From NCBI RefSeq assembly GCF_030271255.1, contig NZ_JASJOM010000007.1, positions 283,556 through 347,555 on the forward strand: a DNA stretch of 64,000 bases, given 5' to 3'. Shown piece by piece: positions 38,648 through 48,565 of this stretch (the first letter of the stretch is position 1; every line of letters begins with the position of its first letter). A model generated the notes under the pieces. The model was not told the DNA's origin. It searched no databases and saw nothing but the letters and a program-made list of their open reading frames with translations. Made by a program: the position numbers and the translations under genes. Origin of the DNA: Peribacillus folii (GTDB lineage Bacteria; Bacillota; Bacilli; Bacillales; DSM-1321).

Positions 38648-39748
38648 TTATACGTTAAAACGGAAATGGATGACATCGCCATCGTTAACGATATATTCTT
38701 TTCCTTCAAGCCGCACTTTTCCAGCTTCTTTTGCAGCACCATGACTGCCCGCTTCAAGCAAGTCTGTGTATGAAACGACTTCGGCACGGATGAAACCGCG
38801 TTCGAAATCGGTATGGATGACACCGGCACATTGAGGGGCCTTCATGCCTTTGCGGAATGTCCAAGCACGCACTTCCTGGACACCAGCGGTAAAGTATGTC
38901 GCCAATCCTAGCAGGTTATAGGAGGCACGGATCAATTGGTCAAGGCCGGACTCCTCAATGCCAAGCTCGGACAAGAACATTTCCTTTTCTTCACCTTCAA
39001 GCTCGGCAATTTCTTCTTCGATTTTGGCACAAATCACGATCACTTCTGCATTTTCCTTCGCTGCATACTCACGGACCTGTTGCACATATTCGTTGTCATC
39101 GGCATTTGCGACCTCATCTTCGCTTACGTTTGCCACATAAAGCGTCGGCTTCGCCGTAAGCAAATGCATGCCCTTGACGATTTTCAGCTGTTCTGCCGTA
39201 AATTCAACGGAACGGGCAGGCTTTTCCTCTTCCAATGCCGCTTTCAACGTGACAAGGATTTCATGTTCGGCCACAGCGTCTTTATCTTTTTGCTTGGCCA
39301 TTTTTCCGACACGGTCGATGCGTTTATCAACCGATTCCAAGTCAGCAAGGATCAATTCAAGATTGATGACTTCAATGTCATCGATCGGGTTCACCGTTCC
39401 GGAAACATGGGTAATGTTATCATCAGCGAAGCAACGGACAACCTGACAGATTGCATCGACTTGACGGATATGGGAAAGGAATTTATTTCCAAGACCTTCA
39501 CCTTTACTCGCCCCTTTTACAATGCCTGCAATATCCGTGAATTCAAAAGCAGTCGGGACCGTTTTTTTCGGCTGGACCAATTCGGTCAATTTTTGCAAAC
39601 GGTGATCCGGCACTTCAACGATTCCGACATTCGGGTCGATCGTACAAAAAGGATAGTTCGCAGATTCCGCACCTGCCTGAGTAATTGCATTAAATAAAGT
39701 GGATTTCCCTACGTTAGGCAAACCGACAATACCAGCTGTTAAAGCCAT
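38648..39748 (-). CDS. ychF: Redox-regulated ATPase YchF (YyaF)
   Basis: Obg-family P-loop protein that hydrolyses ATP rather than GTP; associated with the ribosome/translation machinery. The 366-aa protein has GLPNVGKSTLFNAIT, DIAGIVKGASKGEGLGNKFL and a C-terminal TGS domain (about 280-366, KGMKAPQCAGVIHTDFERGF). It lies upstream of rpsF, the order of B. subtilis yyaF-rpsF. Confidence 0.96.
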   Translation of the reverse strand: MALTAGIVGLPNVGKSTLFNAITQAGAESANYPFCTIDPNVGIVEVPDHRLQKLTELVQPKKTVPTAFEFTDIAGIVKGASKGEGLGNKFLSHIRQVDAICQVVRCFADDNITHVSGTVNPIDDIEVINLELILADLESVDKRIDRVGKMAKQKDKDAVAEHEILVTLKAALEEEKPARSVEFTAEQLKIVKGMHLLTAKPTLYVANVSEDEVANADDNEYVQQVREYAAKENAEVIVICAKIEEEIAELEGEEKEMFLSELGIEESGLDQLIRASYNLLGLATYFTAGVQEVRAWTFRKGMKAPQCAGVIHTDFERGFIRAEVVSYTDLLEAGSHGAAKEAGKVRLEGKEYIVNDGDVIHFRFNV

Positions 39749-39915
39749 TTATATTTCACTCCTTCAAGATAGTTCGTACATCTGGAAAAAAGATTGATCT
39801 TCGATAAGGACCATCTTATTACCTAAACCTTTCCCAATTATAGATTTCGCTTCCTAAAAAGACAAGTAAATCATTGAGATGGAGAGACCTCTTTCCAACA
39901 AAGAAAAAAGCATGA

Positions 39916-40113
39916 TCACTTCTCATGCTTTTCCAGGACCTTTTTCATTTTCTTTGCGAATTCACGTCGTGCCAGCATTACGCTATGCCCGCAGCCTTCA
40001 CATTTTATCCGGATATCCATACCAAGGCGAATGATTTTCCACTTATTCACACCGCACGGATGTGGTTTTTTCATTTCCACGATATCGTTCAGCGCAAATT
40101 CTTTTTCCTCCAT
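39916..40113 (-). CDS. yyzM: DUF951 family protein (YyzM-like)
   Basis: A 65-residue protein of unknown function. MEEKEFALNDIVEMKKPHPCGVNKW is followed by CEGCGHSVMLARREFAKK; PHPCG and CEGCGH provide four possible zinc ligands. The family is widely conserved next to ychF/rpsF in Firmicutes, suggesting a translation-related role (inference). The ATG is followed 21 bp upstream by the mscS stop region, so it is probably co-transcribed with mscS. Confidence 0.88.
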   Translation of the reverse strand: MEEKEFALNDIVEMKKPHPCGVNKWKIIRLGMDIRIKCEGCGHSVMLARREFAKKMKKVLEKHEK

Positions 40114-40134
40114 GACCCTTGAGCCCCCTAATTC

Positions 40135-40971
40135 CTATGACTCGCTGCCGCTGTAAGTCGATTTAATTCCGATTGTATCAAGGGCAGCACTAATTTCTTT
40201 TCTCAAGATCCTGCTGAATTCGACATTTTGCAGCGGCTTTGTTTCCGCTGTGACCCGAAGGACGACTTCATCGGGATTCAGTGTTTCGATTCCCAAAAAT
40301 TCAGGAGCTTTCACCAAGGCATCGTATTTGCCTTCCATGCTGTTCAAGAGCTCGATCAGGACCCTTTCGGCACGCTCAATCGATCTGTCATTGGCAATCG
40401 TCACATCAACTACGGCCTTGCTGTTCAAAATGGAATAATTGGTGACCTGAATGATGCTTCCATTAGGGATGAAATGCAATTCCCCTGCATTACTCTTAAT
40501 TTTCGTTGTCCGAAGCCCAATTTCAATGACTTCTCCCTCATAGGTATTTATTTTAATATAATCACCAACCGAAAATTGATCTTCAAAGATTACGAAAAAT
40601 CCTGTGATGATATCCTTGACCAAACTTTGGGCACCGAACCCAATGGCCAAACCGATTACTCCCGCGCCGGCAAGCAATGGCATTACATGCAGTCCGAAAA
40701 TTTCCAGGATCATCATCAGGGCGATGAAATTGATCACATAGGTGATGATATTTTCCAGCAACTTTATGAGGGTCGTTTCCCGCCGCTCCGAAACACGAAG
40801 GGGACTTCTCATACGTGCTTTGAAGAATTTATTTAAAAGGGTCTTTCCTATAGTGATAATAATACGCGATAATAATAGAACAAGGAAGATTTTAATGATG
40901 CCCTCGCCCATCAACAACCATATCTTTTCATCCAATAATTCGTTTGTTACGTTCTCATACATGCGATTCAT
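40135..40971 (-). CDS. Small-conductance mechanosensitive channel (MscS family)
   Basis: Channel that releases osmolytes on hypo-osmotic shock. The 278-aa protein has three membrane segments (about 18-40, 62-85, and the pore helix region VMPLLAGAGVIGLAIGFGAQSLVKD with Gly/Ala packing). Next come the beta-domain (VGDYIKINTYEGEVIEIGLRTTKI) and a C-terminal cytoplasmic domain. Length is close to E. coli MscS (286 aa) and B. subtilis YkuT. ATG after TAGGAGG. Confidence 0.93.
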   Translation of the reverse strand: MNRMYENVTNELLDEKIWLLMGEGIIKIFLVLLLSRIIITIGKTLLNKFFKARMRSPLRVSERRETTLIKLLENIITYVINFIALMMILEIFGLHVMPLLAGAGVIGLAIGFGAQSLVKDIITGFFVIFEDQFSVGDYIKINTYEGEVIEIGLRTTKIKSNAGELHFIPNGSIIQVTNYSILNSKAVVDVTIANDRSIERAERVLIELLNSMEGKYDALVKAPEFLGIETLNPDEVVLRVTAETKPLQNVEFSRILRKEISAALDTIGIKSTYSGSES

Positions 40972-41352
40972 GTTTTCCTCCTACCTATTGCATAATGCTG
41001 CAAAACTTTTTCTCTTCTCTATGATTTTCTTTATGGACGTAATCCCTGTACCCATCTTGCATTAAACTAACCATGATTAAGAGAAGTTTTCTCTATTTTA
41101 ACAATAAATAATGGTTTCTGTACAAAAAAAATATGGGTATAGAGGTAAAGAAATAGTCGTTTTTTCCCAAATGATCAAGCAAAAACATTATAGAAAGCAA
41201 TTGGTAGAAAGGAGAAAAAAATCCAAGCATCTCCCCTTCGCCCGTTTGCAGGCTCTACAAAATATCCCCTCAACGATTACATTAAACACCGTATATTTTT
41301 CCCTTTTTATCCGTATACTGTAATACCGAATAATAATAAAGGAGCTGAGTCG
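40972..41352. other. Divergent intergenic region between mscS and yyaC
   Basis: 381 bp without a credible gene. It carries the minus-strand start region of mscS and a candidate forespore promoter for yyaC. That promoter reads GTATA (41291-41295), then a 15-bp spacer, then CCGTATACT (41311-41319). The -10 matches the A-n-A-n-T part of the sigma-F consensus but has CC for GG. B. subtilis yyaC belongs to the sigma-F regulon. Confidence 0.4.
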
Positions 41353-41988
41353 ATGAATCTGAATTCTAGTCTATTTCATGCTAATAAAAATAGATTGAGT
41401 CGCATCCTTCATGAAGATACGGATGCATCCAAACAAATTTCCCAGGAATTGATTAACCTTTTGCCCACCGGAAAGCTTCAGCCCATCGTCATTGTCTGCA
41501 TCGGCACAGACCGTTCAACAGGCGATTCACTAGGACCACTTGTCGGCACTTTACTTAGCGAGAAAACGGAAAACGGCTCTTCTCCTTTCCATGTGCATGG
41601 TACACTGGATGACCCTATTCATGCGATGAATTTGCAGGAAAAACTGAACGAGATAAACAAGATCCATACCAATCCCTTCATCATCGGCATCGATGCCTGC
41701 TTAGGGAAATTAAAAAGCGTCGGCATCGTCCAAATCGGGCAAGGCCCCGTGAAACCTGGTGCGGGAGTCAATAAAGATCTGCCTTCCGTTGGTAATGCTC
41801 ATATCACGGGAATCGTCAATGTCAGTGGATTCATGGAATTCATGGTCCTGCAAAACACTCGTCTCAACCTTGTACTGAAAATGGCCAAAACCATTGCCGA
41901 AGGGATCGATGAAGCGAAAAATCTTTATCAAGCAAAACCAGCCATCACCCCATTCACTTGGACATTGAAGCAAGAAAAAACGCTTTAA
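41353..41988 (+). CDS. yyaC: Spore protease-like protein YyaC
   Basis: YyaC family, related to GPR-type spore proteases; expressed in the forespore in B. subtilis, precise role not established. The 211-aa protein has VIVCIGTDRSTGDSLGPLVGTLL, IGIDACLGKLKSVGIVQIG, KPGAGVNKDLPSVGNAHITG and NVSGFMEFMVLQNTRL. The ATG follows AAAGGAGCTGAGTCG. It is the only plus-strand gene between hmoA (18.6 kb) and dnaA, so it runs against the replication direction of this arm, as does B. subtilis yyaC. Confidence 0.92.
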   Translation: MNLNSSLFHANKNRLSRILHEDTDASKQISQELINLLPTGKLQPIVIVCIGTDRSTGDSLGPLVGTLLSEKTENGSSPFHVHGTLDDPIHAMNLQEKLNEINKIHTNPFIIGIDACLGKLKSVGIVQIGQGPVKPGAGVNKDLPSVGNAHITGIVNVSGFMEFMVLQNTRLNLVLKMAKTIAEGIDEAKNLYQAKPAITPFTWTLKQEKTL

Positions 41989-42034
41989 ACAGGAAAGAAC
42001 TTCGCTGCCCCTAAAGCGGGCTTATCAATAATCA

Positions 42035-42068
42035 AAAAGAAGGAAGGGAATGCTCCCTTCCTTCTTTT
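42035..42068. terminator. Bidirectional terminator between yyaC and the DUF554 gene
   Basis: AAAAGAAGGAAGGGA (42035-42049) and TCCCTTCCTTCTTTT (42054-42068) pair perfectly over a four-base loop. T-runs on both strands serve the two convergent genes. Confidence 0.92.
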
Positions 42069-42069
42069 T

Positions 42070-42771
42070 TTATACATAATACATGACCGTAACGAGTATG
42101 GCCGTGATGAGGATACCCGGAAGCAGGTTTGCGACCCTGATTTTGGTCACGCCAATGATGTTCAGGCCTATCGCCAAAATCATGACGCCACCGGTGGCGG
42201 TCATTTCCAGTATGAAGGAATCCATCAGTTCAGTCGGTATCACCGTATTGATTTGCCTTGAAAAGATTGCAATGAACCCTTCATAGATGATGATCGGAAA
42301 TGCCGAAAAGAGGACACCTATGCCCAGCGTGCTGGCGAGGACAAGTGCAGTGAACCCATCAATGATCGCTTTCGTTATCAAAACATCATGATTATTGCGG
42401 ATACCGCTGTCAAGGGCACCGATGATGGCCATCGCCCCGATCCCGAATATGAGCGTAGCCGTTACAAAGCCCTGTGATATTGAAGTTCCTTCCTTCGCCT
42501 TCATCCTTCGCTCGATCCAATTGCCTAAAGAATTCAGCCTGCCCTCAAGATTGATCCATTCGCCAAGGGCTGCCCCGCCAACCATACTTAAAATGACAAG
42601 AATGAACTGCTCACTTTTCAATCCCATCTGCAAACCTAAAACCATGATGGCCAAGCCGATACCACTCATGACCGTTTCTTTTATCTTTTCAGGTATATGC
42701 TGTAAATACCTTCCCAAAATCGAACCGATTATAATGCATGCGCCATTCACCAAAGTTCCTAATAATACCAT
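42070..42771 (-). CDS. DUF554 membrane protein
   Basis: Integral membrane protein of the DUF554 family (B. subtilis YdfK-like); function unknown, a transport role is often presumed. From MVLLGTLVNGACIIIGS (233 aa) there are about seven hydrophobic helices, with GALDSGIRNNHDVLITKAIIDG in a central loop and a C-terminal VANLLPGILITAILVTVMYYV. The ATG at 42771 lies six bases after AGGTGG; an upstream start at 42819 would add 16 residues, nearly reaching the parB stop. Its gap to parB is 56 bp, so read-through from parAB is possible. Confidence 0.85.
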   Translation of the reverse strand: MVLLGTLVNGACIIIGSILGRYLQHIPEKIKETVMSGIGLAIMVLGLQMGLKSEQFILVILSMVGGAALGEWINLEGRLNSLGNWIERRMKAKEGTSISQGFVTATLIFGIGAMAIIGALDSGIRNNHDVLITKAIIDGFTALVLASTLGIGVLFSAFPIIIYEGFIAIFSRQINTVIPTELMDSFILEMTATGGVMILAIGLNIIGVTKIRVANLLPGILITAILVTVMYYV

Positions 42772-42827
42772 CTGAATCCACCTATTTTTCGACAGGAAAA
42801 AATTAAATCGACATGCCATTTTTCAGG

Positions 42828-43688
42828 TTAAGAAGAAAGGTTCTCTCGGTCGATCAAGTCCAAAATCCTCTCTAAATCTTCTTTTGAAAAAAATTCGATT
42901 TCTATTTTCCCTTTTTTCTTGCTCTGCTTTATCGTTACACCAGTTCCAAGCCTTTCACGAAGGCTTGTCTCCCGTTGCTTTATGAATATATCTTTTTTCT
43001 CTTCTCTCTTTGGTTTCGTTTCACGTGAAACGGAATCGTTCAATTGATGTATGTATTGCTCCAGCTGCCTTACATTCATTCCTTCTTTGAGGATTTTATC
43101 CACTACCGGCTTCAGCATCTCCTTGTTCTTAATGCCCAATAATGCGCGGCCATGCCCCATCGACAATTTCCCGGCCGATATATGGCTTCTTATCCCTTCG
43201 GGCAGGGATAGCAATCGCACATGATTAGCGATATGGGGCCGGCTTTTCCCCAGTCGATTGGCCAGCTGCTCCTGGGTGAATTCCAGTTTTTCAAGCAGCG
43301 TTTGATAAGCTGCCGCTTCCTCGATCGGATTCAGATCTTCCCTTTGCAGGTTTTCCAATATGGCCAGCTCCATCATCTGCTGTTCATCCAATTCCCGTAC
43401 AACCACAGGAACTGTCTTTAAGCCAGCTTCCTTCGCCGCACGATAGCGTCTCTCCCCGGCCACGATTTCATAACCCTTGATACTTTTCCGGGCAATAATC
43501 GGCTGTAATATCCCGTGCTCCTCGATCGATTTCTTCAATTCCTCTATCGCTTCAAGCCGGAAGTCCTTTCGGGGCTGATAAGGATTTGGCCTTAATTCCC
43601 TTAATTTGATTTCGCGCACGATTTCATCTTTACTTATCTCGCCATTATTAAAAAGTGCGTTAAGTCCTTTGCCAAGTCCTTTAGCCAT
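42828..43688 (-). CDS. spo0J: Chromosome-partitioning protein ParB (Spo0J)
   Basis: CTP-dependent DNA clamp that loads at parS, organises the origin and recruits SMC; it also controls Soj and hence sporulation and initiation. The 286-aa protein has LRPNPYQPRKDF, the CTP-binding [15 protein letters not shown] and ENLQREDLNPIEEA, the HTH (FTQEQLANRLGKSRPHIANH) and a C-terminal dimerisation helix. It overlaps parA by eight bases and contains a near-consensus parS at 43017-43032. Confidence 0.97.
   Translation of the reverse strand: MAKGLGKGLNALFNNGEISKDEIVREIKLRELRPNPYQPRKDFRLEAIEELKKSIEEHGILQPIIARKSIKGYEIVAGERRYRAAKEAGLKTVPVVVRELDEQQMMELAILENLQREDLNPIEEAAAYQTLLEKLEFTQEQLANRLGKSRPHIANHVRLLSLPEGIRSHISAGKLSMGHGRALLGIKNKEMLKPVVDKILKEGMNVRQLEQYIHQLNDSVSRETKPKREEKKDIFIKQRETSLRERLGTGVTIKQSKKKGKIEIEFFSKEDLERILDLIDRENLSS
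43017..43032. promoter_or_regulatory. parS site inside spo0J
   Basis: CGTTTCACGTGAAACG has the perfect inner 14-bp palindrome GTTTCACGTGAAAC of the ParB site; only the outermost base pair differs from TGTTTCACGTGAAACA. B. subtilis also has a parS within spo0J. Confidence 0.9.
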
Positions 43689-44442
43689 TTGATACCACTT
43701 CCTTTGCCAATTCTAAATAGACCTCCGCTCCGCGTGACTTCGGATCATAAATGATGATTGGTTCCCCATGGCTCGGTGCCTCGCTCAACCGCACATTGCG
43801 GGGGATGATCGTTTGATAAACTTTATCCTGGAAGTATTTTTTGACTTCTTCAATGACCTGGATACCTAAATTCGTCCTTGCATCCAGCATCGTCAATAGC
43901 ACACCTTCGATTTTCAGCTCATGATTCAAATGCTTTTGCACGAGCCGAACCGTATTGAGGAGCTGACTTAAGCCCTCCAATGCATAATATTCGCATTGGA
44001 CTGGAATCAAAACGGCATCAGCCGCCGTCAAGGCATTAAGCGTGAGCAACCCCAGTGAAGGGGGGCAGTCAATCACGATGTAATCATATTGGCTTTGCAC
44101 CTCTTCCAATGCTCTTTTTAAGCGCACTTCCCTTGATATCGTCGGTACCAGTTCAATCTCAGCACCTGCAAGTTGAATGGTCGCAGGTATGGCATATAAG
44201 TTTTCCACCTTTGTTTCCAGGATAACGGTACTGGCTTCGACATCGTCCACCAATACATCATAAATACATTGCTCTACATCTGCTTTATCAATACCCGCCC
44301 CACTTGTCGCATTTCCCTGCGGGTCGATATCGACCATCAAGACTTTCTGCCCTATGTAAGCGAGGCAAGCACTTAGACTGACAGACGTTGTCGTTTTTCC
44401 AACACCGCCTTTTTGATTGGCAATGGCTAGAATCTTACCCAC
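43681..44442 (-). CDS. soj: Chromosome-partitioning ATPase ParA (Soj)
   Basis: ParA-type ATPase that acts with Spo0J in origin positioning; in B. subtilis it also regulates DnaA activity. The 253-aa protein has deviant Walker A NQKGGVGKTTTSVSL, VDIDPQGNATSG, Walker B YIVIDCPPSLGLLTLNAL and RNVRLSEAPSHGEPI. The preferred start is the GTG at 44442 (MGKILAIANQ), five bases after AGGTG, which gives the family-typical N-terminus. A TTG at 44460 would add six residues. Confidence 0.97.
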   Translation of the reverse strand: MGKILAIANQKGGVGKTTTSVSLSACLAYIGQKVLMVDIDPQGNATSGAGIDKADVEQCIYDVLVDDVEASTVILETKVENLYAIPATIQLAGAEIELVPTISREVRLKRALEEVQSQYDYIVIDCPPSLGLLTLNALTAADAVLIPVQCEYYALEGLSQLLNTVRLVQKHLNHELKIEGVLLTMLDARTNLGIQVIEEVKKYFQDKVYQTIIPRNVRLSEAPSHGEPIIIYDPKSRGAEVYLELAKEVVSNG

Positions 44443-44648
44443 GGATTCACCTGCTTTCAACTATCTTCAACACGCACTATTTCATCGTTTTTACCGTAAA
44501 TCCACTTATTTCTTCTATTTTATCATGAATATTACTGGAAGAAATCGTTTTCTTCAATTCCTCATGAAATTTGAAATCGTCTATACTTCCCGGATAAATC
44601 GGGAAAAAAGTGATCCATTTTCGACGGCGGCATTGCTGGCGAAAGCAA

Positions 44649-44683
44649 GAAAAAAAGCTTGGTAATCGAAGACTACCAAGCTG
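44649..44683 (-). terminator. Terminator of noc
   Basis: AGCTTGGTA and TACCAAGCT pair in a hairpin, followed on the minus strand by TTTTTTT. It separates noc from soj. Confidence 0.9.
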
Positions 44684-44697
44684 GGCCATGACTGGGA

Positions 44698-45558
44698 TTA
44701 AGATTTTTTCTTGGGTATTTTGATCGTGAATTGATAATACTCCTCGAATTCTTCTTCCTCTGCATCCAAATTTATGCCATTGTCTGTAACCATGCTGAGC
44801 GATTGCCTGATCGTATTCACGGCAATCCTCATGTCCTTACTGAACGCCTTCCGCTTCGGTTTCGGTTTTTGCACCGTTCCTGTCAGGAGCTTGACGACCT
44901 GCTCTTCCGTCTGCTTGACGTTCAACCCTTTTTCGATGATTTCCAAAAGCAGTTTAATCTGCTTTTCCGGACTTTTCAGCGGAATCAACGAGCGGGCATG
45001 GCGCTCCGTAATTTGCTTTTGAAGAAGTGCATCTTGAACCTCCTGGGGCAGCTTGAGCAGCCGCAGCTTATTCGCAACGGTCGACTGCCCGATTCCCAAT
45101 CTTTGTGCCAAAGCTTCCTGGGTCAAACTATGGAGCTCCAATAGCTTACCGTAAGCCAATGCTTCTTCAATCGGTGTCAACTCTTCACGCTGCAGGTTTT
45201 CTATCAGCGCGACGGAAGCCGTTTCTGTATCGGTGAAATCCTTGATGATGGCAGGTGCCAATTCCCAGCCCAGCTTCTGCATGGCCCGATAACGGCGCTC
45301 ACCTGCTATGATTTCGTATTTCCCCTGTCCATAAGCCCTGACTACAATTGGTTGAATGATCCCATGTGTATGGATCGTTTGAGCCAATTCAGCAATTTTA
45401 TCGTCATTAAAAACGGTCCTTGGTTGAAATCGATTAGGCACAATATCAGAAATGGATATTTTTCTTATTTCTTCATTGTTATTGCTAGGTGTCTCCATCT
45501 CTAGTTGCTGTTCTTCTTTTTCGCCAAACCCAAAGAACCGCGAAAAAGGATGCTTCAT
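44698..45558 (-). CDS. noc: Nucleoid occlusion protein Noc
   Basis: ParB paralogue that binds its own sites and the membrane and prevents division over the nucleoid. The 286-aa protein starts [15 protein letters not shown], the amphipathic N-terminal membrane-targeting helix characteristic of Noc. It has [42 protein letters not shown] and an HTH ([20 protein letters not shown]). The ATG at 45558 is preferred over 45594 because it gives that helix and follows AGGTGG. Confidence 0.96.
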   Translation of the reverse strand: MKHPFSRFFGFGEKEEQQLEMETPSNNNEEIRKISISDIVPNRFQPRTVFNDDKIAELAQTIHTHGIIQPIVVRAYGQGKYEIIAGERRYRAMQKLGWELAPAIIKDFTDTETASVALIENLQREELTPIEEALAYGKLLELHSLTQEALAQRLGIGQSTVANKLRLLKLPQEVQDALLQKQITERHARSLIPLKSPEKQIKLLLEIIEKGLNVKQTEEQVVKLLTGTVQKPKPKRKAFSKDMRIAVNTIRQSLSMVTDNGINLDAEEEEFEEYYQFTIKIPKKKS

Positions 45559-45909
45559 CTTCCTACACCACCTTTTAAAACTCCCAAATAACATATTCTC
45601 TATTTAAAGGACAAGTCCTGCATACATTTCCCGACATGGTTATACATATGGTCCGTCATGGTAAAAAACATGTCGACTGGCGTCATCAAGGCAAAAATGA
45701 TGAGCGGACGACCAGTAATTATTAATCTCTGTCGGCTTGCCCCGGATTATTTCCCCACTTCAAAAGGGAAATATCACCGACATCCTAGTCCTGCCTCTAA
45801 ACTTTGCCTTCATGCAGTTATCTAATAAGGAATGAATCAAATGATACCTTTATAGTAAAAGAAAACATGAACAAGTGCCAGCTCAATATGGGATTTTTCT
45901 TGAGCAAGG
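45559..45909 (-). other. rsmG-noc intergenic region with a nested inverted repeat
   Basis: 351 bp without a gene. GTCGG (45731-45735) pairs with CCGAC (45777-45781), and inside ATTTCCC (45749-45755) pairs with GGGAAAT (45766-45772), extended by GAT/ATC. No T-run follows on the minus strand, so it is not a classical terminator. The region must also hold the noc promoter. Confidence 0.5.
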
Positions 45910-46626
45910 TTACTCAATCGGCTGTTTATTCGGTGTCCCTGGTTTTCTTGGATATTTTTTTGGTGTCTTCTTCACCTTATTGACAGTAACGATGTTTCTT
46001 TCACTATTTTCTTCTGGCAATGTGAAGTGATGGATGTCTGCAATTTCTCCGCCTAACGTAAAAATCGCCTTTTTCCCCGTGTCCATTTCATCTTTTGCAC
46101 TAGCTGCTTTCATGGCGATGAAAGTGCCCTCCGGCTTCACAAGCGGCAAACAAAGTTCACTTAAAACGGACATCCGCGCTACCGCTCTTGCCATGACAAT
46201 ATCATAAGCTTCACGGTGCTCGGTTTTTTGGGCGAAAGTTTCCGCACGGTCGTGGTAAAAGGAAACGCCTTTCAATTGCAGGGAATCCGCAAGGTGATTC
46301 AAAAAAGATATCCGCTTATTCAAGGAATCCACAATCGATACGTGAATGTCCGGGAAACAAATCTTCAATGGAATGCTAGGAAACCCAGCTCCAGCCCCAA
46401 CATCGCAAATTCGATAAGGTTTGTTGAAATCAAAATAAAAGGCAGCACTGATCGAATCATAAAAATGCTTCAGGTAAACTTCTTCTTTATCAGTGATGGC
46501 CGTTAGGTTCATCTTTTCGTTCCATTCAACCAATAATCGATAATATGTGTCAAACTGATCAAGCTGGTGAGGAGATAGCTCAATCCCTTTCTCCTGCAGT
46601 GCTTGTTGGAACTGTTCTATATTCAT
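45910..46626 (-). CDS. rsmG: 16S rRNA (guanine-527-N7)-methyltransferase RsmG (GidB)
   Basis: Methylates G527 of 16S rRNA; loss gives low-level streptomycin resistance in other species. The 238-aa protein has the SAM motif [27 protein letters not shown] and the catalytic-loop [14 protein letters not shown]. It begins 30 bp after mnmG, in the standard mnmE-mnmG-rsmG-noc order. Confidence 0.97.
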   Translation of the reverse strand: MNIEQFQQALQEKGIELSPHQLDQFDTYYRLLVEWNEKMNLTAITDKEEVYLKHFYDSISAAFYFDFNKPYRICDVGAGAGFPSIPLKICFPDIHVSIVDSLNKRISFLNHLADSLQLKGVSFYHDRAETFAQKTEHREAYDIVMARAVARMSVLSELCLPLVKPEGTFIAMKAASAKDEMDTGKKAIFTLGGEIADIHHFTLPEENSERNIVTVNKVKKTPKKYPRKPGTPNKQPIE

Positions 46627-46656
46627 GTTTTCTTCAATCCTTTTCGGGAATTTCCT

Positions 46657-48543
46657 TTACTGAGATACTCTTGCAATCTTTCCTTGTTCCAAATAAACGA
46701 GCAAAATCGAAACATCCGCGGGGTTCACACCGGAAATTCTTGAAGCCTGGGCTACCGATAGCGGGGTGACCTGCTTTAGTTTTTGACGGGCTTCCGTTGC
46801 GAGACCGGAAATGGCATCATAATCGATATTCTCTGGAATTTTTTTATTTTCCATTTTTTTGAGGCGATCGACCTGCTGCAGCGATTTTTCAATATAACCT
46901 TCATACTTGATTTGGATTTCGACCTGTTCCGTCACTTCATCACTCAGTTCGACATCGCTTGGGGCCAAACTTTGAATATGTGAATAATTCATTTCAGGAC
47001 GTTTCAATAAATCTGAAGCACGGATCCCATCCTTCAGCTCACTTCCGCCACTTGCAGTGATGATGGCTTGCACCTCTTCGGTCGGTTTGATGAAATGTGA
47101 TTTCAGGCGATCTTTTTCCAGTTCTACCGCCGCTTTTTTCTTAAGGAAACGATTGTAGCGCTCTTCTTTAATCATCCCAATATTGAATCCCATTTCCGTC
47201 AAGCGTAAATCGGCATTATCATGGCGCAATAATAACCGGTATTCTGCGCGTGAAGTCAACAGTCGGTAAGGTTCATTGGTGCCTTTCGTTACAAGGTCAT
47301 CAATGAGAACGCCAATATAAGCATCGGAACGGCTTAAAATCAGTTCTTTTTTGCCTATCGCATTCAACCCGGCATTAATGCCGGCCATCAGTCCTTGTCC
47401 AGCTGCTTCCTCATAACCGGATGTGCCGTTGATTTGCCCGGCAGTATACAGGTTTTTAACCTTTTTTGTCTCCAGGGTAGGCCAGAGCTGGGTCGGGACG
47501 ATCGCATCATATTCGATTGCATATCCAGCCCGCATCATTTCCGCCTTCTCAAGGCCGGGAATCGTCTGAAGGATCTTCATTTGCACATCTTCAGGCAGAC
47601 TGGTGGATAACCCTTGCACATAAACTTCCTTTGTATTGCGCCCCTCTGGTTCAAGGAAGATTTGGTGACGCGGTTTATCATTAAAACGAACGACCTTATC
47701 TTCTATCGATGGACAATAACGGGGTCCCGTTCCTTTTATCATCCCGGAATACATAGGGGAACGGTGCAAATTGTCATCAATCAGCTGGTGCGTCCCCTCA
47801 TTGGTATACGTCAGCCAGCATGGCAACTGATCGGTGATGAATTTTGTCGTTTCATAAGAAAAGGCCCGTGGCACTTCATCGCCAGGCTGGATTTCCGTTT
47901 TGCTGTAATCAATGGAAGAACTATTGACACGCGGCGGTGTTCCTGTTTTAAAACGGACCAAATCAAACCCTAATTGCTCCAAATGCTCAGAAAGCCTGAT
48001 CGAAGGCTGCTGATTGTTTGGACCGCTTGAGTATTTCAGTTCCCCTAGGATGATTTCACCGCGTAAATACGTTCCCGTCGTGATTACGACCGTTTTTGCA
48101 CGGTACACTGCTCCCGTTTTCGTGATGACACCCGTACAAGTATCATTTTCAATAATCAATTCCTCTACCATTCCTTGAATCAAGGTCAGATTCTCTTGGT
48201 CCTCTATCGTCTTTTTCATTTCTTGCTGATAGAGAAATTTATCTGCCTGGGCACGCAGCGCACGAACGGCTGGTCCTTTTGCCGTATTCAGCATTCTCAT
48301 TTGGATATGGGTCTTATCGATATTTTTCCCCATTTCCCCGCCTAAGGCGTCAATTTCCCTCACGACAATCCCTTTTGCCGGTCCGCCAACGGAGGGATTA
48401 CATGGCATGAAGGCGACCATATCCAAGTTAATGGTGATAATCAGCGTTTTTGCTCCCACTCTTGCAGCAGCCAGTCCAGCCTCACTTCCAGCATGTCCAG
48501 CACCGATTACAATGACATCATAGCTACCTGCTTCGTATTGCAT
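46657..48543 (-). CDS. mnmG: tRNA uridine-5-carboxymethylaminomethyl synthesis enzyme MnmG (GidA)
   Basis: FAD protein that with MnmE modifies U34 of several tRNAs. The 628-aa protein has an N-terminal FAD fold ([21 protein letters not shown]), [13 protein letters not shown], the GidA signatures [15 protein letters not shown] and [15 protein letters not shown] with the catalytic-site region, and a C-terminal helical domain ([18 protein letters not shown]) that contacts MnmE. It lies 22 bp after mnmE. Confidence 0.98.
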   Translation of the reverse strand: MQYEAGSYDVIVIGAGHAGSEAGLAAARVGAKTLIITINLDMVAFMPCNPSVGGPAKGIVVREIDALGGEMGKNIDKTHIQMRMLNTAKGPAVRALRAQADKFLYQQEMKKTIEDQENLTLIQGMVEELIIENDTCTGVITKTGAVYRAKTVVITTGTYLRGEIILGELKYSSGPNNQQPSIRLSEHLEQLGFDLVRFKTGTPPRVNSSSIDYSKTEIQPGDEVPRAFSYETTKFITDQLPCWLTYTNEGTHQLIDDNLHRSPMYSGMIKGTGPRYCPSIEDKVVRFNDKPRHQIFLEPEGRNTKEVYVQGLSTSLPEDVQMKILQTIPGLEKAEMMRAGYAIEYDAIVPTQLWPTLETKKVKNLYTAGQINGTSGYEEAAGQGLMAGINAGLNAIGKKELILSRSDAYIGVLIDDLVTKGTNEPYRLLTSRAEYRLLLRHDNADLRLTEMGFNIGMIKEERYNRFLKKKAAVELEKDRLKSHFIKPTEEVQAIITASGGSELKDGIRASDLLKRPEMNYSHIQSLAPSDVELSDEVTEQVEIQIKYEGYIEKSLQQVDRLKKMENKKIPENIDYDAISGLATEARQKLKQVTPLSVAQASRISGVNPADVSILLVYLEQGKIARVSQ

Positions 48544-48565
48544 GTCCGTTTCCTCCTTTTTTCAA

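Noticed and set aside
38936..39697. 253-codon plus-strand open frame antisense to ychF
   Set aside because: Codon-structure shadow of ychF with no ribosome site or recognisable motif.
41111..41323. 70-codon plus-strand open frame between mscS and yyaC
   Set aside because: No ribosome site, no family, and it runs through the likely yyaC promoter.
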